The notes: generated by a model from the letters alone, not told the origin. Positions 1-9,529 are shown, counted from the stretch's first letter. The stretch: 64,000 nucleotides of DNA from Rhodanobacter_A agri (GCF_044904705.1 NZ_JADIKL010000002.1:682001-746000); one strand, 5' to 3'. Numbers and translations are program-made.

Positions 1-886
1 TGCCAGAACGTGGCATGCCGACGATGAAAATCGGTTCGTCGCTGCCATAGCCTTGCGTATGCGGGCGCGGCTCCGGGAAGGCGCGGATGAGCGCGTCGAC
101 CAGCGCGCTGTCCTGCGTGCTGTCGTAGCGGCGGTGGTGGCTGCGGGCCGCTTTGCCGCGGGTGAAGTGCGCGAACGCGTCGCCGAACTCGCCCAGGTCC
201 TCGCATTCCTTGCCCAGCGCCATGTGCAGGTGCATCTGCGCTTCGTCGTTCGTCGCGTGTTCGTGCAGCAGCGCCTGCAGCTGCGCGACATGGTTGCGCG
301 CGGCGGTCTGCCGGCGCAGGCGTGAGCGCAGGCCGTAGGCAGGCCAGAAGTCGGGCTGCAGCGCGAGGCAGGTATCGAACGATGCCTCGGCCTGGTCGAT
401 GTCGCCGGTGAACGCCAGCGTGACGCCGAGGTTGAAATGGCACAGCGGGTGCTGCGGTGCCATCGCCACGGCGCGCCGGAAGGCGATGTTGGCCCGTTCG
501 TGCACGTTGCAGTCCATGTAGGTCATGCCGAGCAGGAGCGGCGTCTCTGCCGCGGTCGGTGGCCGGGCGGAGGCGATGTTGGCTACTTGCAGGGCTTCGC
601 CAAGGCGCCTGGCCCGCGCCAGGGCGCGGGCGAGATGCGTGAGGTACTCGGCGTTGCTCGAATCGAGCGATGCGGCCTGGCGCAGGTGGTCCAGCGCCGG
701 ACCGAGCTGATTGAGTTCGAGCAGGGCACGGCCGGTCAGGTGCTGGGCCGCTGCATGATCCGGTTGCAGCCGCATCGCCTGTTCGGCCAGCGCGCCGGCC
801 TTGGCCGGTTCGCGGTTGGCCAGGGCCGCAGCGGCCTGCGACACGAGGGCTTCGACTTGCGCAAGGGTGTGCGGAGCTGGATTCAT
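1..886 (-). CDS. TPR-repeat sulfotransferase, C-terminus cut by window edge
   Basis: Reading the minus strand from the ATG at 886 gives an open frame of 295 codons that runs off the window start. The first ~250 residues are helical TPR-like repeats (for example LLGMTYMDCNVHERANIAF and LCHFNLGVTLAFTGDIDQA). The last visible residues, IFIVGMPRSG, match the 5'-phosphosulfate (PAPS) binding loop of sulfotransferases. This is the layout of TPR-sulfotransferase proteins, which are thought to transfer sulfate from PAPS; the acceptor is unknown here. An in-frame ATG at 910 would add eight residues, and neither start has a convincing Shine-Dalgarno. The catalytic domain lies outside the window. Confidence 0.85.
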   Translation of the reverse strand, partial: MNPAPHTLAQVEALVSQAAAALANREPAKAGALAEQAMRLQPDHAAAQHLTGRALLELNQLGPALDHLRQAASLDSSNAEYLTHLARALARARRLGEALQVANIASARPPTAAETPLLLGMTYMDCNVHERANIAFRRAVAMAPQHPLCHFNLGVTLAFTGDIDQAEASFDTCLALQPDFWPAYGLRSRLRRQTAARNHVAQLQALLHEHATNDEAQMHLHMALGKECEDLGEFGDAFAHFTRGKAARSHHRRYDSTQDSALVDALIRAFPEPRPHTQGYGSDEPIFIVGMPRSG

Positions 887-1341
887 GAGCGGTTCGCCGT
901 GTATCGCCATGCTGCGTGCCTGAACGGCATCGCCGTGGCCGACAATGGTGCCCGTTTTCCGCGCAGCGTCCCAGCGATGCCTTGATCCAAACCGTGGTGG
1001 CGGACAGCCCGATGGCCATGCGCGCCGGCCGCTTCGACACGAAGGGACGCGCTCCGCGAGCGCGCGGCCGAGCCGAAATGGATTGACACTTTCGCACTGC
1101 AGCACCACAATGCGCGGGCCGTACGGCACGCCGTGTCGAACGGCATCCTGTCCTGACTAACCAAGGCATATGGACGTTTACCCTAGTCGCAACGTCGACA
1201 TCCGCTCGCATCGGGTGCCGGCAATGCATAACAAGCTGAACGCCTGCGGCAGCCGCCAGCGGTCGGCCGGTTCTTTCCTAGACTAGGAAACGCCGGCTCA
1301 TCTCCGACGGCGCCGCGCGCCGTAACCGAGGAGATGGGCCC
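887..1341. other. Intergenic region, no convincing gene
   Basis: This stretch lies between the divergent TPR-sulfotransferase and the small ORF before mgtA. Short frames exist on both strands, but none has a Shine-Dalgarno or a recognisable product. The clearest structure is a perfect palindrome at 1274-1290, listed separately. The region presumably holds promoters for both directions, but I cannot place them confidently. Confidence 0.5.
1274..1290. promoter_or_regulatory. Perfect palindrome, candidate operator
   Basis: TTTCCTAG-A-CTAGGAAA is an exact 8-bp inverted repeat around a single central base. It sits about 50 nt upstream of the small ORF at 1342 and 430 nt upstream of mgtA. Symmetry of this kind is typical of dimeric repressor sites, but the regulator is not identifiable from sequence. 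Confidence 0.4.
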
Positions 1342-1548
1342 ATGAAGCTCCTTCGCGATTTTCTCCGTCTGCGGGCTCCCCGCCGCAGCCTGTTCGCCGC
1401 ACGCCGCGATGCGCGCCGGCGCGACTTTGTCGTGACCGTGCCGGCACCGCTGGTTGCTCCGTCCGTCGAGGCACCGCGCCAGATCGAAAAGCGTGCCGTC
1501 GCATCGTTGTCTTCGCCGCGTCATCTGCAACTGGCATCCAGTCATTGA
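1342..1548 (+). CDS. Small basic protein (68 aa), unrecognised
   Basis: An ATG preceded by GAGGAG at about 8 nt opens a 68-residue, Arg-rich frame beginning MKLLRDFLRLRAPRRSLF. It has no membrane segment and no family I recognise. It ends 174 nt before mgtA in the same direction, so it could be a leader or short upstream gene, or a chance frame in GC-rich DNA. The Shine-Dalgarno is the main support. Confidence 0.35.
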   Translation: MKLLRDFLRLRAPRRSLFAARRDARRRDFVVTVPAPLVAPSVEAPRQIEKRAVASLSSPRHLQLASSH

Positions 1549-1722
1549 TGCACGCGCGCGCGCTCCGCAGGTGCTGGCCTCCGCCAGTGCGGCGGGGGTG
1601 CAGTCTGTGTCCGGTGGTCCGAGCGGCCGCCGCCAGGTCCACGGTGGACGTTCCGCCCAGGTAGTCGGCAGGCGCCGACACGCTGCCGCGGCGCGGATTC
1701 CCTCGAACAACGGTAGCGATCC

Positions 1723-4362
1723 ATGAGCAAGTCCTTCTCCCGCTCGACCGTCAAGGCTGCAGCGCCCGCCCCGGCGCATGTGCTCGCGGCGCAGGAAGCG
1801 TTTCGCGACAACGATGCCTTGCTGGCCGCGCTCGAGACGTCCGCGCACGGCCTGGACGAGGAGCACATCACCGAACGGCTGCATCGCGACGGCGCCAACG
1901 AGGTGTCGCACGAGAAGCCGCCGCACTGGTCGGTGCAGCTGCTGCGTGCGTTCAAGAATCCGTTCATCATCGTGCTGCTGGTGCTGGCCGGCGTACAGCT
2001 GTTCACCGATGGCGATGACATCACCGGGCCGATCATCATTGCGGTGATGGTGGGCATCAGCGTGCTGCTGAGCTTCACTCAGGAATATCGCTCCTCGCGC
2101 GCCGCCGAGAAGCTGAAGGCGATGGTGCGCAACACCGCGACGGTGACGCGGCAGGCTTCCGACGGCCACAGCGAGCAGATCGAGGTGCCGGTGGGCGAGC
2201 TGGTGGTCGGCGACATCGTGCACCTGGGCGCCGGCGACATGGTGCCCGCCGATCTGCGCCTGCTCACCGCCAAGGACTTGTTCATCAGCCAGGCGATCCT
2301 CACCGGCGAATCGCTGCCGGTGGAGAAGGCCGCACCGGCGCACGCGCAAGGCGGCGAGGCGACCAGCAACCCGCTCGACCTGCCCACGATCTGCTACATG
2401 GGCACCAACGTGATCTCCGGCACCGCCACCGCGGTGGTGGTGGCCACCGGCGCGCGCAGCTACCTCGGTTCGCTGGCGCACAGCATGACCGGGCAGCGCG
2501 TGCAGACCAGCTTCGACCGCGGCGTGAACTCGGTGAGCTGGCTGCTGATCCGCTTCATGGCAGTGATGGTGCCGATCGTCTTCCTGATCAACGGCCTGGA
2601 CAAGCACAACTGGACCGAGGCGTTCCTGTTTGCGCTCTCGGTGGCGGTGGGCCTGACGCCCGAGATGCTGCCGCTGATCGTCACCGCGAACCTCGCCAAG
2701 GGCGCGATCGCGATGTCCAAGCGCAAGGTGGTGGTGAAGCGGCTCAACGCGATCCAGAACTTCGGCGCGATGGACGTGCTGTGCACCGACAAGACAGGCA
2801 CGCTGACGCTGGACAAGATCGTGCTGGAGCGCCATCTCGACCTGGATGGTGAGGAGTCGGAAGACGCGCTGGAATACGGCTACCTCAACAGCCGCTTCCA
2901 GACCGGCCTGAAGAACCTGATGGACAAGGCGGTGCTGGAGCACCGCGACCTGGAGCCGACCGCGGCGCGCTTCCGCGTGGTGGACGAGATCCCGTTCGAC
3001 TTCCAGCGCCGGCGCATGTCGGTGGTGGTGACCGATGGCGGCCGCGAGCACCTGCTGATCTGCAAGGGCGCGGTGGAAGAGATGCTGGCGATCTGCGCCC
3101 ATGCGCAGGTCGGCGGCACGGTGGAGCCGATGACCGACGAGCGCCGCCGCGAGATCAAGGCGATGACGCACCGGCTCAACGAGGACGGCCTGCGCGTGCT
3201 TGTGGTGGCGGTGCGCCGCGAACCGGCTGCCGAACGCGCCTGGAGCGTAGCCGATGAAAGCGGGCTCACCGCGGTGGGCTGCCTTGCCTTCCTCGATCCG
3301 CCGAAGGACTCGGCCGCCACCGCGATCGGCGCCCTGCACCAGCACGGCGTCGAGGTGAAAGTGATCACCGGCGACAACGAGGCGGTGACGCGCAAGATCT
3401 GTCGCGAGGTGGGGCTGGACGTCACGCACTCCGTGCAGGGCCGCGACATCGAGCCGATGGACGACGATGCGCTGGACGCGCTGGTGAAGCGCACCACGGT
3501 GTTCGCCAAGATGTCGCCGCTGCAGAAGGCGCGCGTGGTGAAGTCGCTGCAGCGCCAGGGCCACACCGTGGGCTTCCTCGGCGACGGCATCAACGATGCG
3601 CCGGCGCTGCACGACGCCGACGTCGGCATCTCGGTGGACACCGCCACCGACATCGCCAAGGAGTCGGCCGACATCATCTTGCTGGAAAAGAACCTGATGG
3701 TGCTGGAGGAGGGCGTGCTGGAAGGGCGCGTCACCTTCGGCAATATCATCAAGTACATCAAGATGACCGCCAGCTCGAACTTCGGCAACATGTTCAGCGT
3801 GCTGGTGGCGAGCGCGTTCCTGCCGTTCCTGCCGATGCTGCCGCTGCAGATCCTGGTGCTGAACCTGCTGTACGACATCTCGCAGCTGTCGATCCCCTTC
3901 GATCGCATGGACGACGAATACCTGCGCAAGCCGCGCAAGTGGGACGCCAGCGACATCGGCCGCTTCATGGTGTGGATCGGCCCGGTCAGTTCGATCTTCG
4001 ACATGACCACGTTCTGGCTGATGTGGCACGTGTTCGGTGCGAACGGGCCGGCGCACCAGGCGCTGTTCCAGTCCGGCTGGTTCATCGAGAGCCTGCTCAC
4101 GCAGACCCTGATCGTGCATATGATCCGCACCCGGCGCATCCCGTTCCTGCAGAGCGCGGCAGCGGCCCCGGTGCTGGGGCTCACCACCGCGATCATCATC
4201 ATCGGCATGGTGATCCCGTACACCGGGCTGGGCGCGAAGATCGGCATGCTGCCGTTGCCGCCGGTGTACTTCGCCTGGGTGGCGGCCACCGTGCTCACCT
4301 ATTGCGCGCTGACCCAGCTGGTGAAGCTGATCTACATCCGTCGCTACGGGCGCTGGCTGTAA
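1723..4362 (+). CDS. mgtA: Magnesium-translocating P-type ATPase (MgtA/MgtB family)
   Basis: This 879-aa protein is a P3B-type ATPase of the inner membrane that imports Mg2+ using ATP. The phosphorylation motif DKTGTLT is present with Asp at about residue 356. The A-domain motif LTGESLPVEK and the hinge GDGINDAPALHDADVGIS are also seen. About ten hydrophobic segments are arranged as four before the ATPase core and six after it, and the length matches the family (about 890-900 aa). The ATG at 1723 is used; its Shine-Dalgarno is weak. The gene is preceded by a small ORF and a palindrome, and followed by a hairpin at 4369-4391. I see no recognisable Mg2+ riboswitch upstream. Confidence 0.95.
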   Translation: MSKSFSRSTVKAAAPAPAHVLAAQEAFRDNDALLAALETSAHGLDEEHITERLHRDGANEVSHEKPPHWSVQLLRAFKNPFIIVLLVLAGVQLFTDGDDITGPIIIAVMVGISVLLSFTQEYRSSRAAEKLKAMVRNTATVTRQASDGHSEQIEVPVGELVVGDIVHLGAGDMVPADLRLLTAKDLFISQAILTGESLPVEKAAPAHAQGGEATSNPLDLPTICYMGTNVISGTATAVVVATGARSYLGSLAHSMTGQRVQTSFDRGVNSVSWLLIRFMAVMVPIVFLINGLDKHNWTEAFLFALSVAVGLTPEMLPLIVTANLAKGAIAMSKRKVVVKRLNAIQNFGAMDVLCTDKTGTLTLDKIVLERHLDLDGEESEDALEYGYLNSRFQTGLKNLMDKAVLEHRDLEPTAARFRVVDEIPFDFQRRRMSVVVTDGGREHLLICKGAVEEMLAICAHAQVGGTVEPMTDERRREIKAMTHRLNEDGLRVLVVAVRREPAAERAWSVADESGLTAVGCLAFLDPPKDSAATAIGALHQHGVEVKVITGDNEAVTRKICREVGLDVTHSVQGRDIEPMDDDALDALVKRTTVFAKMSPLQKARVVKSLQRQGHTVGFLGDGINDAPALHDADVGISVDTATDIAKESADIILLEKNLMVLEEGVLEGRVTFGNIIKYIKMTASSNFGNMFSVLVASAFLPFLPMLPLQILVLNLLYDISQLSIPFDRMDDEYLRKPRKWDASDIGRFMVWIGPVSSIFDMTTFWLMWHVFGANGPAHQALFQSGWFIESLLTQTLIVHMIRTRRIPFLQSAAAAPVLGLTTAIIIIGMVIPYTGLGAKIGMLPLPPVYFAWVAATVLTYCALTQLVKLIYIRRYGRWL

Positions 4363-4368
4363 GTTGAC

Positions 4369-4391
4369 CCCTCTCCACGTCGGGTAGAGGG
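4369..4391 (+). terminator. Hairpin after mgtA, weak terminator candidate
   Basis: CCCTCT and AGAGGG form a 6-bp stem 7 nt after the mgtA stop codon. There is no U-tract, so this may only stabilise the 3' end. Confidence 0.3.
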
Positions 4392-4607
4392 CGGCTTCCC
4401 GTTCTCGCCCTGAGCCGTTGGTCACCCAGGGCAGAGCGGGTAGCCGCCATGGGTGGCCGCGCCATGGGAACGGGGTGGCCGAAGGGCGGTCGGCGCTTCG
4501 ACTTCGCTTGCTGTCGCAAGCTACGCTCGGCGCGAACGGCATAAAGGGCGCCGGCCCACGGTTCCGCCATGGCCGAACCGTGGGCCTCATTCAATCCGGA
4601 GCACATC

Positions 4608-6266
4608 ATGAAAGGAACCCTGGTCCTGCTGGACATTGCAGGCTACGTGGCCCTGCTTCTGTGGGGCACGCACATGGTCACCAGCGGCGTGCTGCGCGGC
4701 TACGGCAGCGCGCTGCGCCGCTGGCTGGGGCGTTACCTCAGCCATCGCTCCGCCGCGTTCTGCTTCGGCCTCGGCATGACCGCGCTGCTGCAGAGCAGTA
4801 CCGCTACCGGCATGATGGCCACCTCGTTCGCAGCGAACGGCTTCCTCGGCCTGGTGCCTGGGCTGGTGGTGATGCTGGGCGCAAACGTGGGTACCACCCT
4901 GGTAGTGCAGCTGTTGTCGTTCGACATCGCGCTGGTGGCGCCGGTGCTGGTGCTGGCCGGTTTCGTGGTGTACCGGCGCAGCGACGACGCACGCTACGAG
5001 AACCTCGGCCGTTGCGCGATCGGGCTGGGCCTGATGCTGCTGGCGCTGCACATGCTGGTGGTGTCGATGGCGCCGGTGGAAGACACCGCCCTGCTGCGCA
5101 CTGCGCTGCACAGCCTCGCCAGCGAGCCGGTGCTGGCCTTGCTGGTGGCGGCGCTGCTCACCTGGGCCTGCCATTCCAGCGTGGCAGTGGTGCTGCTGGT
5201 CACCTCGCTGGCCACCGCGCACGTGGTCGACGCGCAGGGCGCGCTTGCCCTGGTGCTGGGCGCGAACCTGGGCGGCACCTTGCCGGCGCTGTTCGACGCC
5301 AGTACACCGCTGGCGCGCCGCCTGCCGCTGGGCAACCTGCTGGTCCGTGCGTTCGGCTGTGTGGTCTGCGTGCCGCTGTTGCACCCGCTGACCGAGCTGT
5401 TGTCACAGCTGGGCGACTCGCCGGCGCGCATGGCGGTGAACTTCCACACGGGCTTCAACCTGGCACTGGCGCTGGTGTTCATCCTGCCGGTGCAGCGACT
5501 GGCGCAGCTGCTGGTGCGCCTGTTGCCCGAGCCGCCGCAGCCGGCCGATGCCGGCGTGCCGCAATACCTGGACGAGGGTGCGCTGGACGCCGCCAACGTG
5601 GCGCTGGCGAACGCCGCGCGCGAAGCCATGCGCATGGCCGACATGGTCGAGAACATGCTCAAAGGCCTGGTCGAGGTGTTCGGCAAGGACGATCGCGTGC
5701 GCGCCGCCGCGATCGGCCGGATGGACGCCATCCTCGACCGGCTCGGCGTGGCGATCCGCGAATACCTTGCCGAGTTGGGCAACGAGTCGTTGAACGATGA
5801 GGATGGCGAGCGCAGCCAGGAGATTCTCGGCTTCGTGATCAACATCGAGCACGTTGGCGACATCACCGCGAACAACCTGATGGAGTTCGCCGCCAAGAAG
5901 GCCGAACGCGGCCAGGATTTCAGCGCCGACGACATCCAGGACCTGGCGCGCATGCACGCGCAGGTGATGGAGAGCCTGCAGTTGGCCTGGGCGGTGTTCC
6001 TGCGCAGCGACCGGCGTGCGGCGCAACAGCTGGTGGCGCGCAAGGAAGTGCTGTGGCGGCTGGAGAACGAGATCTCCGAGCGGCACATCCGCGCATTGCG
6101 CGAGCGTCGCGACGATGGCGGTGCCGGCGACGTCTACCTGCGCATCCTGCGCGACCTGAAGCGTATCCACTCGCACCTGGCTTCGCTGGCTTATCCGGTA
6201 TTGGAACGCGCGGGCATGCTGCAGGACAGGCTGCGTGCCACCGCGGCGGGCGAAGCGTCGCGCTAA
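4608..6266 (+). CDS. Na+/phosphate cotransporter with C-terminal PhoU-like domain
   Basis: The protein (552 aa from the ATG at 4608) has two inverted Na/Pi-cotransporter repeats. They carry the family signatures LLQSSTATG near the N-terminus and GANVGTT, echoed by HSSVAVVLL and GANLGGT in the second repeat. About eight membrane segments are followed, from residue ~340, by a soluble helical PhoU-like region. It should couple phosphate movement to the Na+ gradient at the inner membrane. The frame is open from an ATG at 4569, but 4608 has the better Shine-Dalgarno (CCGGAG at 4596-4601). It stands alone between mgtA and the convergent dedA. Confidence 0.9.
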   Translation: MKGTLVLLDIAGYVALLLWGTHMVTSGVLRGYGSALRRWLGRYLSHRSAAFCFGLGMTALLQSSTATGMMATSFAANGFLGLVPGLVVMLGANVGTTLVVQLLSFDIALVAPVLVLAGFVVYRRSDDARYENLGRCAIGLGLMLLALHMLVVSMAPVEDTALLRTALHSLASEPVLALLVAALLTWACHSSVAVVLLVTSLATAHVVDAQGALALVLGANLGGTLPALFDASTPLARRLPLGNLLVRAFGCVVCVPLLHPLTELLSQLGDSPARMAVNFHTGFNLALALVFILPVQRLAQLLVRLLPEPPQPADAGVPQYLDEGALDAANVALANAAREAMRMADMVENMLKGLVEVFGKDDRVRAAAIGRMDAILDRLGVAIREYLAELGNESLNDEDGERSQEILGFVINIEHVGDITANNLMEFAAKKAERGQDFSADDIQDLARMHAQVMESLQLAWAVFLRSDRRAAQQLVARKEVLWRLENEISERHIRALRERRDDGGAGDVYLRILRDLKRIHSHLASLAYPVLERAGMLQDRLRATAAGEASR

Positions 6267-6319
6267 GGGCCCGTTCGATACATCACCGTGGCGCCGGCCG
6301 CGCGGCGATATTGAACCGG

Positions 6320-6940
6320 CTAATCGTCCTGGCTGATGCGTTGGCGGCGATGCCGCCACCACAGCCACAGCACGCACAGCAGCGCGAGGCCGAGCAGCAG
6401 CCACATGCTGTTCTGGCCGCGCTGCATCCACTTCATCAGCCACACGTGGTTGTCGGCGCCGAAATAGCCCAGGTACACCCACACCGGCACGCTGATCAGC
6501 GCGGCGATCGCATCGATCAGCAGGAAGCGCAGCAACGACACCCGCCGCGTGGCGCCGGCGGAGAGGTAGATGGTGGTGCGCATGCCGGGCAGGAAGCGGG
6601 CGACGAACAGCACGCGGTTGCCGTAGCGCGCGAACTTGTGCTGCACCACCTCGAAGCGCTCCGGCGGAAGCAGGCGGGCGATCCAGCGCCATTTCAGCAT
6701 GGCGTTGCCGTAACGGCGGCCGAGCAGGAACACGGTGGCGTCGCCTAGCAGCACACCGATCATGCACATCGCGAACATCGCGTGCACGTTGGCGTAGCCC
6801 AGTCCCGCGATCACGCCGCCGGCGACCAGGGTGACGTCCTCCGGCAGCGGCAGGCCGAGGCCGCAGATCGTCAGCGCGATCCACACCGCGACGTAGCCGT
6901 TCTCGGCGAAGATCGTGATCAGTCGTTCAAGCAGGTCCAT
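6320..6940 (-). CDS. DedA family membrane protein (VTT domain)
   Basis: This is a 206-aa inner-membrane protein of the DedA/SNARE-associated family. The signatures LGLPLPEDVTLVAGG near the N-terminus and ARFLPGMRTTIY in the middle match the re-entrant loop and the conserved Arg motif. Hydrophobic segments flank them, and a basic tail (WRHRRQR) ends the protein. DedA proteins are implicated in lipid-carrier flipping and membrane homeostasis; the exact substrate is not evident. It lies 79 nt downstream of dnaG on the same strand, where rpoD would sit in the classical cluster. Confidence 0.9.
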   Translation of the reverse strand: MDLLERLITIFAENGYVAVWIALTICGLGLPLPEDVTLVAGGVIAGLGYANVHAMFAMCMIGVLLGDATVFLLGRRYGNAMLKWRWIARLLPPERFEVVQHKFARYGNRVLFVARFLPGMRTTIYLSAGATRRVSLLRFLLIDAIAALISVPVWVYLGYFGADNHVWLMKWMQRGQNSMWLLLGLALLCVLWLWWRHRRQRISQDD

Positions 6941-7019
6941 TGCTGTCTTTTAGATGAAAAACGTGACGCAGGCCATTCTTGCGGCGGCGAGGTGACTCGT
7001 GGTTGCGCAAGGGTCGTGG

Positions 7020-8753
7020 TCACTGGCGGCCCAGAAGCGGACTGATGCGTATCGAAAGAATATCGCGCAGTTCGGATTTCTCCTCCTCGCTCAGCATGCT
7101 CCTGTCCTTGGACATCAGCTCGGCCTTGCGCTGCACGATGGCCTCGCGCTCCAGCTTGGCCAGCGCATCGAGGAACTCGGTGCGCTGCATCTCCGGTTCG
7201 CCCGGGACGAGGGCGGCCATCAGCTTTTGCAGCGAGGGATACTCCGGGCGTTCGGCGAAATGCTCCACCAGCATGGCCGGGTTGATGCCGGGGCGGCTGC
7301 GTGCGATGTCGAGCAGTTCGGCGAGCAAGCCCACGCCGGGCTTGTCCAGGCGCTGGAAGCGGTAAGGCTTCTCCACCTGGTCGGCCACGCCGGGTTGGGC
7401 CAGCAGCAGGGCGATCGCGCTGCGTACCAGCGAGCGTTGCGCGGCCACCGGGCGCTGCACCGCGCGATGCGCGGCGGGATCGGCTTGCAGCCGCGCGCTG
7501 GCGCCGCTGCGCTTTTCCAGTTCCTGCGCCATCAGGTCGCGGAACGCGCCGTCGGGCAGCCGCGCGATCAGCGGCCGCGCGCGTTCGGCGAGGCGGGCGC
7601 GGCCATCGAGGCTGGCCATGTCCACGTCGCGCGCCAGTTCGTCGAAAAAGTAGTCGGACAGCGGCGTGGCATGCTTCAGGCGCTGCTCGAAGCCGTCCCT
7701 GCCTTCCTTGCGCACCAAGGTGTCCGGGTCCTCGCCATCGGGCAGGAACAGGAAGTAGGCCTGCCGTCCGTCGCGCAGCCGTGGCAGCGCGGCGTCCAGC
7801 GCTTTCCACGCGGCGGCGCGGCCGGCACGGTCGCCGTCGAAACAGAACACCACGTCGGGTGCGGCGCGGAACAGCAGTTCGGTGTGCTCGGGCGTGGTCG
7901 CGGTACCCAGCGTGGCTACCGCGATCGGCAGGCCGGCCTGGTGCAGCGCGATCACGTCCATGTAGCCCTCGACCACCACGATGCGCTGCAGGTTCGCGTT
8001 GGCCTGCTTCACCTGCCACAGCGCGAACAGCTCGCGGCCCTTGTGGAACAGCGGCGTTTCGGGGGAGTTGAGGTACTTGGGCGACTGCTCCGAGCTCAGC
8101 ACTCGCCCGCCGAACGCGATAACGCGCCCGCGGCGGTCGAGGATGGGGAACATCAGCCGTTCGCGGAAGCGGTCGTACTTGCTGCCGCGCTCGCCGGTGG
8201 AGACCATGCCTGCCTCGCCGAGCAGTTCCATCCGCCGCGGGCTGTTGCCCAGCGCCTTGGTCACGCCGTCGTAGCCGGCCGGTGCCCAGCCGAGGCGAAA
8301 GCGCGCGATGGTGTCGGCGTCCAGTCCGCGCTTCCTGCAATAGGCCTGCGCCTCGGTGTTTTTCGGCAGCTGCCCCTGGTACCAGCCTGCGCAGGCGTCG
8401 AGCAGGGCGTAGAGGTCAGTCTTGTCCTCGCGCGGGCGATCGTCGCGGCCACCTTCGCGCGGCACGGTGAGGCCCACCGACTGCGCCAGCTCCTCCACGG
8501 CGTCGGGGAATTCCAGCCGCTCGTAGTCCATCAGGAATTTGATCGCGCTGCCGTGCGCGCCGCAGCCGAAGCAATGAAAGAACTGCTTGGCGGGGCTGAC
8601 GTAAAACGAGGGCGTGCGTTCGTCGTGGAACGGGCAGCATGCCGTCCACTCGCGTCCCGCTTTCTTGAGCGGCACGCGCCGCTCGATCACGTCGACGATG
8701 TCGACGCGGGCGAGCAGTTCGTCGATGAAGCTGTCGGGGATCAGGCCGCGCAT
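7020..8753 (-). CDS. dnaG: DNA primase
   Basis: The 577-aa DnaG synthesises RNA primers at the replication fork. The N-terminal CHC2-type zinc site is clear (CPFH at residues 40-43 with CFGC at 61-64). The TOPRIM core follows with VVEGYMDVIAL and FCFDGDRAGR. The C-terminal ~150 residues match the helicase-binding region (SMLSEEEKSELRDIL near the end). Length agrees with the family (about 580 aa). It is separated from rpsU and yqeY by a GNAT gene and two small membrane-protein genes, so the usual rpsU-dnaG-rpoD operon is broken here. Confidence 0.97.
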   Translation of the reverse strand: MRGLIPDSFIDELLARVDIVDVIERRVPLKKAGREWTACCPFHDERTPSFYVSPAKQFFHCFGCGAHGSAIKFLMDYERLEFPDAVEELAQSVGLTVPREGGRDDRPREDKTDLYALLDACAGWYQGQLPKNTEAQAYCRKRGLDADTIARFRLGWAPAGYDGVTKALGNSPRRMELLGEAGMVSTGERGSKYDRFRERLMFPILDRRGRVIAFGGRVLSSEQSPKYLNSPETPLFHKGRELFALWQVKQANANLQRIVVVEGYMDVIALHQAGLPIAVATLGTATTPEHTELLFRAAPDVVFCFDGDRAGRAAAWKALDAALPRLRDGRQAYFLFLPDGEDPDTLVRKEGRDGFEQRLKHATPLSDYFFDELARDVDMASLDGRARLAERARPLIARLPDGAFRDLMAQELEKRSGASARLQADPAAHRAVQRPVAAQRSLVRSAIALLLAQPGVADQVEKPYRFQRLDKPGVGLLAELLDIARSRPGINPAMLVEHFAERPEYPSLQKLMAALVPGEPEMQRTEFLDALAKLEREAIVQRKAELMSKDRSMLSEEEKSELRDILSIRISPLLGRQ

Positions 8754-8893
8754 AGGCCCCGTAGTTTAGAGGGTCGATCCCCCACGGGGGCGAACCGGCC
8801 AGGTACGGGTGGCGATGCGGCCAATCCGCGGGTCCTCGCCTGGCCGCGCCCTTGCTGCTGGCTAGCATGCAGCAGGCCCAGGCGGGGAAGGTG

Positions 8894-9529
8894 ATGGCAG
8901 ACAGTCCGGCAGTGCAGTTTCGGGTAGCCACCGCGCAGGACGCGGGGGCCGTGGTGCCGTTGATCTACAGCTCCGGCCCGGCGGCGTTCGACTACGTTTT
9001 CGCGCTGCCCGGACACGGCGACGCGCAGTCCTTCCTGCACCGCGCCTTTGTCGATGGCGCCGGCGAGTTCGGCTGGCGCAATCACGTGGTGGGCGAATGC
9101 GAGGGCGTGGTGGTGGCAACGGGCGCAGGCTACGGTGGCGAGACGCCGCTGGCGTTCACGCTGGCCGCGGCGCGGCAGATCCTTGCGCACTATGGCCTGC
9201 GCCGTGCGCCAGGGGTGATCGCACGCGGGCTGCGGGTGGAGCAGGTGATCCCGCCACCTGCCCGCGGCATGCACTACCTCGCGCACCTGGGGGTATCGCC
9301 GGCCCTGCGTGGGCAGGGCATCGGGCAGGCCTTGATCGACGAGCTGGTCCGGCGTGGCCTACAGCAAGGGCGACGACGCATGGTGCTGGACGTGGCCGCG
9401 AGCAACCCGCGGGCGCAGGCCTTGTACGAGCGGCTGGGCTTCGAGGTGACAGGCGAGCGGCATTCCGCGCTGGCCAATGCGCAGGGCGCGGTACCGGATC
9501 ACCGGCGGATGGAACGGGTGCTCGGGTAA
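8894..9529 (+). CDS. GNAT family N-acetyltransferase
   Basis: This is a protein of about 211 aa. Its C-terminal half holds the GNAT acetyl-CoA binding motif (GVSPALRGQGIGQALIDEL) followed by the family's Asn/Tyr region (ASNPRAQALYERLGF). The acceptor substrate cannot be told. The frame stays open to TTG 8852 and ATG 8867. The ATG at 8894 was chosen because it begins just before the conserved fold, although the purine-rich GGGGAAGG lies very close to it. It is divergent from dnaG (about 140 nt apart), so the promoters are probably back to back. Confidence 0.85.
   Translation: MADSPAVQFRVATAQDAGAVVPLIYSSGPAAFDYVFALPGHGDAQSFLHRAFVDGAGEFGWRNHVVGECEGVVVATGAGYGGETPLAFTLAAARQILAHYGLRRAPGVIARGLRVEQVIPPPARGMHYLAHLGVSPALRGQGIGQALIDELVRRGLQQGRRRMVLDVAASNPRAQALYERLGFEVTGERHSALANAQGAVPDHRRMERVLG

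Noticed and set aside
437..985. 182-codon plus-strand frame near the window start
   Set aside because: It is antisense to the TPR-sulfotransferase, which has TPR repeats and a PAPS loop.
1549..1722. Magnesium riboswitch upstream of mgtA
   Set aside because: I could not find the ykoK/M-box architecture or a proline-rich leader typical of mgtA leaders.
1183..4590. 1135-codon open frame antisense to mgtA
   Set aside because: Its product is rich in His, Arg and Gln with no fold. It mirrors mgtA codon bias in GC-rich DNA.
6999..8894. 631-codon plus-strand frame over dnaG
   Set aside because: dnaG on the minus strand carries the zinc and TOPRIM motifs; the other frame has none.
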